Assembly: GCA_002406055.1 (NCBI GenBank)
Contig: DHMZ01000096.1
Coordinates: forward strand, 1 to 62,163
Length of the DNA: 62,163 nt
Source of the DNA: Spirochaetales bacterium UBA4629
GTDB taxonomy: Bacteria > Spirochaetota > Spirochaetia > Sphaerochaetales > Sphaerochaetaceae
Direction of reading: 5' to 3'
Shown piece by piece: positions 61,996 to 62,163 of this stretch. Under the pieces are notes generated by a model that had not been told where the DNA came from, did no database searches, and was given only the letters and a program-made list of their open reading frames with translations. Both the position numbers and the translations under genes were made by a program. Within the stretch, counting starts at the first letter, position 1, and the number at the start of each line of letters is the position of its first letter.

Positions 61996-62163
61996 ATGGG
62001 TAAAGACGTTAGATTAGTCAGAAACAAAGCAATTAAGTACAGACTATATCCAACAGAGGAGCAAGCTACTCTCTTTCTTAAGACCTTTGGTTGTTGTCGT
62101 AAGGTCTATAACCTTATGCTTAGTGCCAAGATAGAGAGTTACAAACTAAGAGGGAAATTTATA
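61996..62163 (+). CDS. tnpB: TnpB/OrfB (IS200/IS605 family) protein, N-terminal fragment cut by the window edge
   Basis: 56 codons, open at the right edge. The start MGKDVRLVRNKAIKYRLYP, followed by TEEQATLFLKTFGCCRKVYN, is the N-terminal helix-turn-helix part of TnpB. TnpB proteins are RNA-guided nucleases of IS200/IS605 elements and ancestors of Cas12. No tnpA is seen upstream, so this may be a tnpB-only element. TATATT ends 6 nt before the ATG and no ribosome site is clear. The catalytic part and any omega RNA lie outside the window. Confidence 0.82.
   Translation, partial: MGKDVRLVRNKAIKYRLYPTEEQATLFLKTFGCCRKVYNLMLSAKIESYKLRGKFI

Noticed and set aside
1..62163. CRISPR arrays, prophage or integrated plasmid
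   Set aside because: No regularly spaced repeats, phage structural genes or integrase were seen; apart from the tnpB edge the window looks like core chromosome.

Overview
The window is a piece of a low-GC bacterial chromosome around the replication-initiation genes. Gene content and protein style point to an anaerobic, host-associated spirochaete (Sphaerochaeta/Treponema-like). The clues are a cyclophilin-FKBP fusion protein, rubrerythrin, a periplasmic solute-binding protein with a non-lipoprotein signal peptide (so two membranes), Lgt, and fermentative sugar-acid genes. This assignment is inference; no database search was possible. No tRNA, rRNA operon, CRISPR array or prophage was seen.

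Layout. 0.1-3.5 kb: hexuronate operon uxuA-gntR-uxuB (minus strand). 3.6-6.6 kb: apt, a manganese riboswitch with mntP, the SRP RNA, then cysK with an Rrf2 regulator. 6.6-9.2 kb: dnaX-ybaB-recR. 9.2-14.8 kb (minus): peptide-type ABC permeases and lipoprotein without ATPases, a KduD-like dehydrogenase and an alpha/alpha-barrel glycosidase. 14.9-20.0 kb: lipid kinase, pepD, TraB-like protein, radA. 20.0-28.4 kb: dual-domain PPIase, parB, parA, nfu, two perfect parS sites, gyrA, gyrB. 28.6-32.7 kb: dnaA-dnaN-recF-dciA. 32.7-43.1 kb: a two-sided cell-wall-sugar salvage locus, with murQ and a BadF-type kinase on the minus strand and ABC transporter, esterase, anmK, NamZ-like (DUF1343), nagZ and GNAT genes on the plus strand. 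43.2-46.3 kb: rpmH-rnpA-yidC-jag. 46.4-51.8 kb: rubrerythrin, PfkB kinase, a reduced NtrC-type AAA+ protein, rsmE, ctpA. 51.9-56.4 kb: lgt, an M24B aminopeptidase, gpmI. 56.4-61.8 kb (minus): an orphan membrane protein, a divergent SDF-family carrier and a very long GH13 protein. The right edge cuts into a TnpB gene preceded by a long hairpin.

How it works together. The dnaA, gyrAB, parAB/parS and rpmH-rnpA-yidC-jag blocks make this the likely origin region. Two intergenic regions 18 kb apart (dnaA-dnaN and 48.0-48.4 kb) are packed with one 9-mer, TTTTT(A/C)ACA, which I propose as this organism's DnaA box. The 33-43 kb locus reads as a complete cytoplasmic route: import of cell-wall saccharides, trimming from both ends by NamZ-like and NagZ-like enzymes, phosphorylation by AnmK and a BadF kinase, and lactyl-ether cleavage by MurQ.

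Other points. Several genes (parA, murQ, lgt, the PfkB gene, ctpA, dnaX) have a -10 hexamer ending 6-7 nt before ATG and no Shine-Dalgarno, which suggests frequent leaderless transcription. dnaX carries an A9 run with stop codons at once in both other frames, a likely slippage site for making gamma. dnaX and ybaB overlap by 86 nt.
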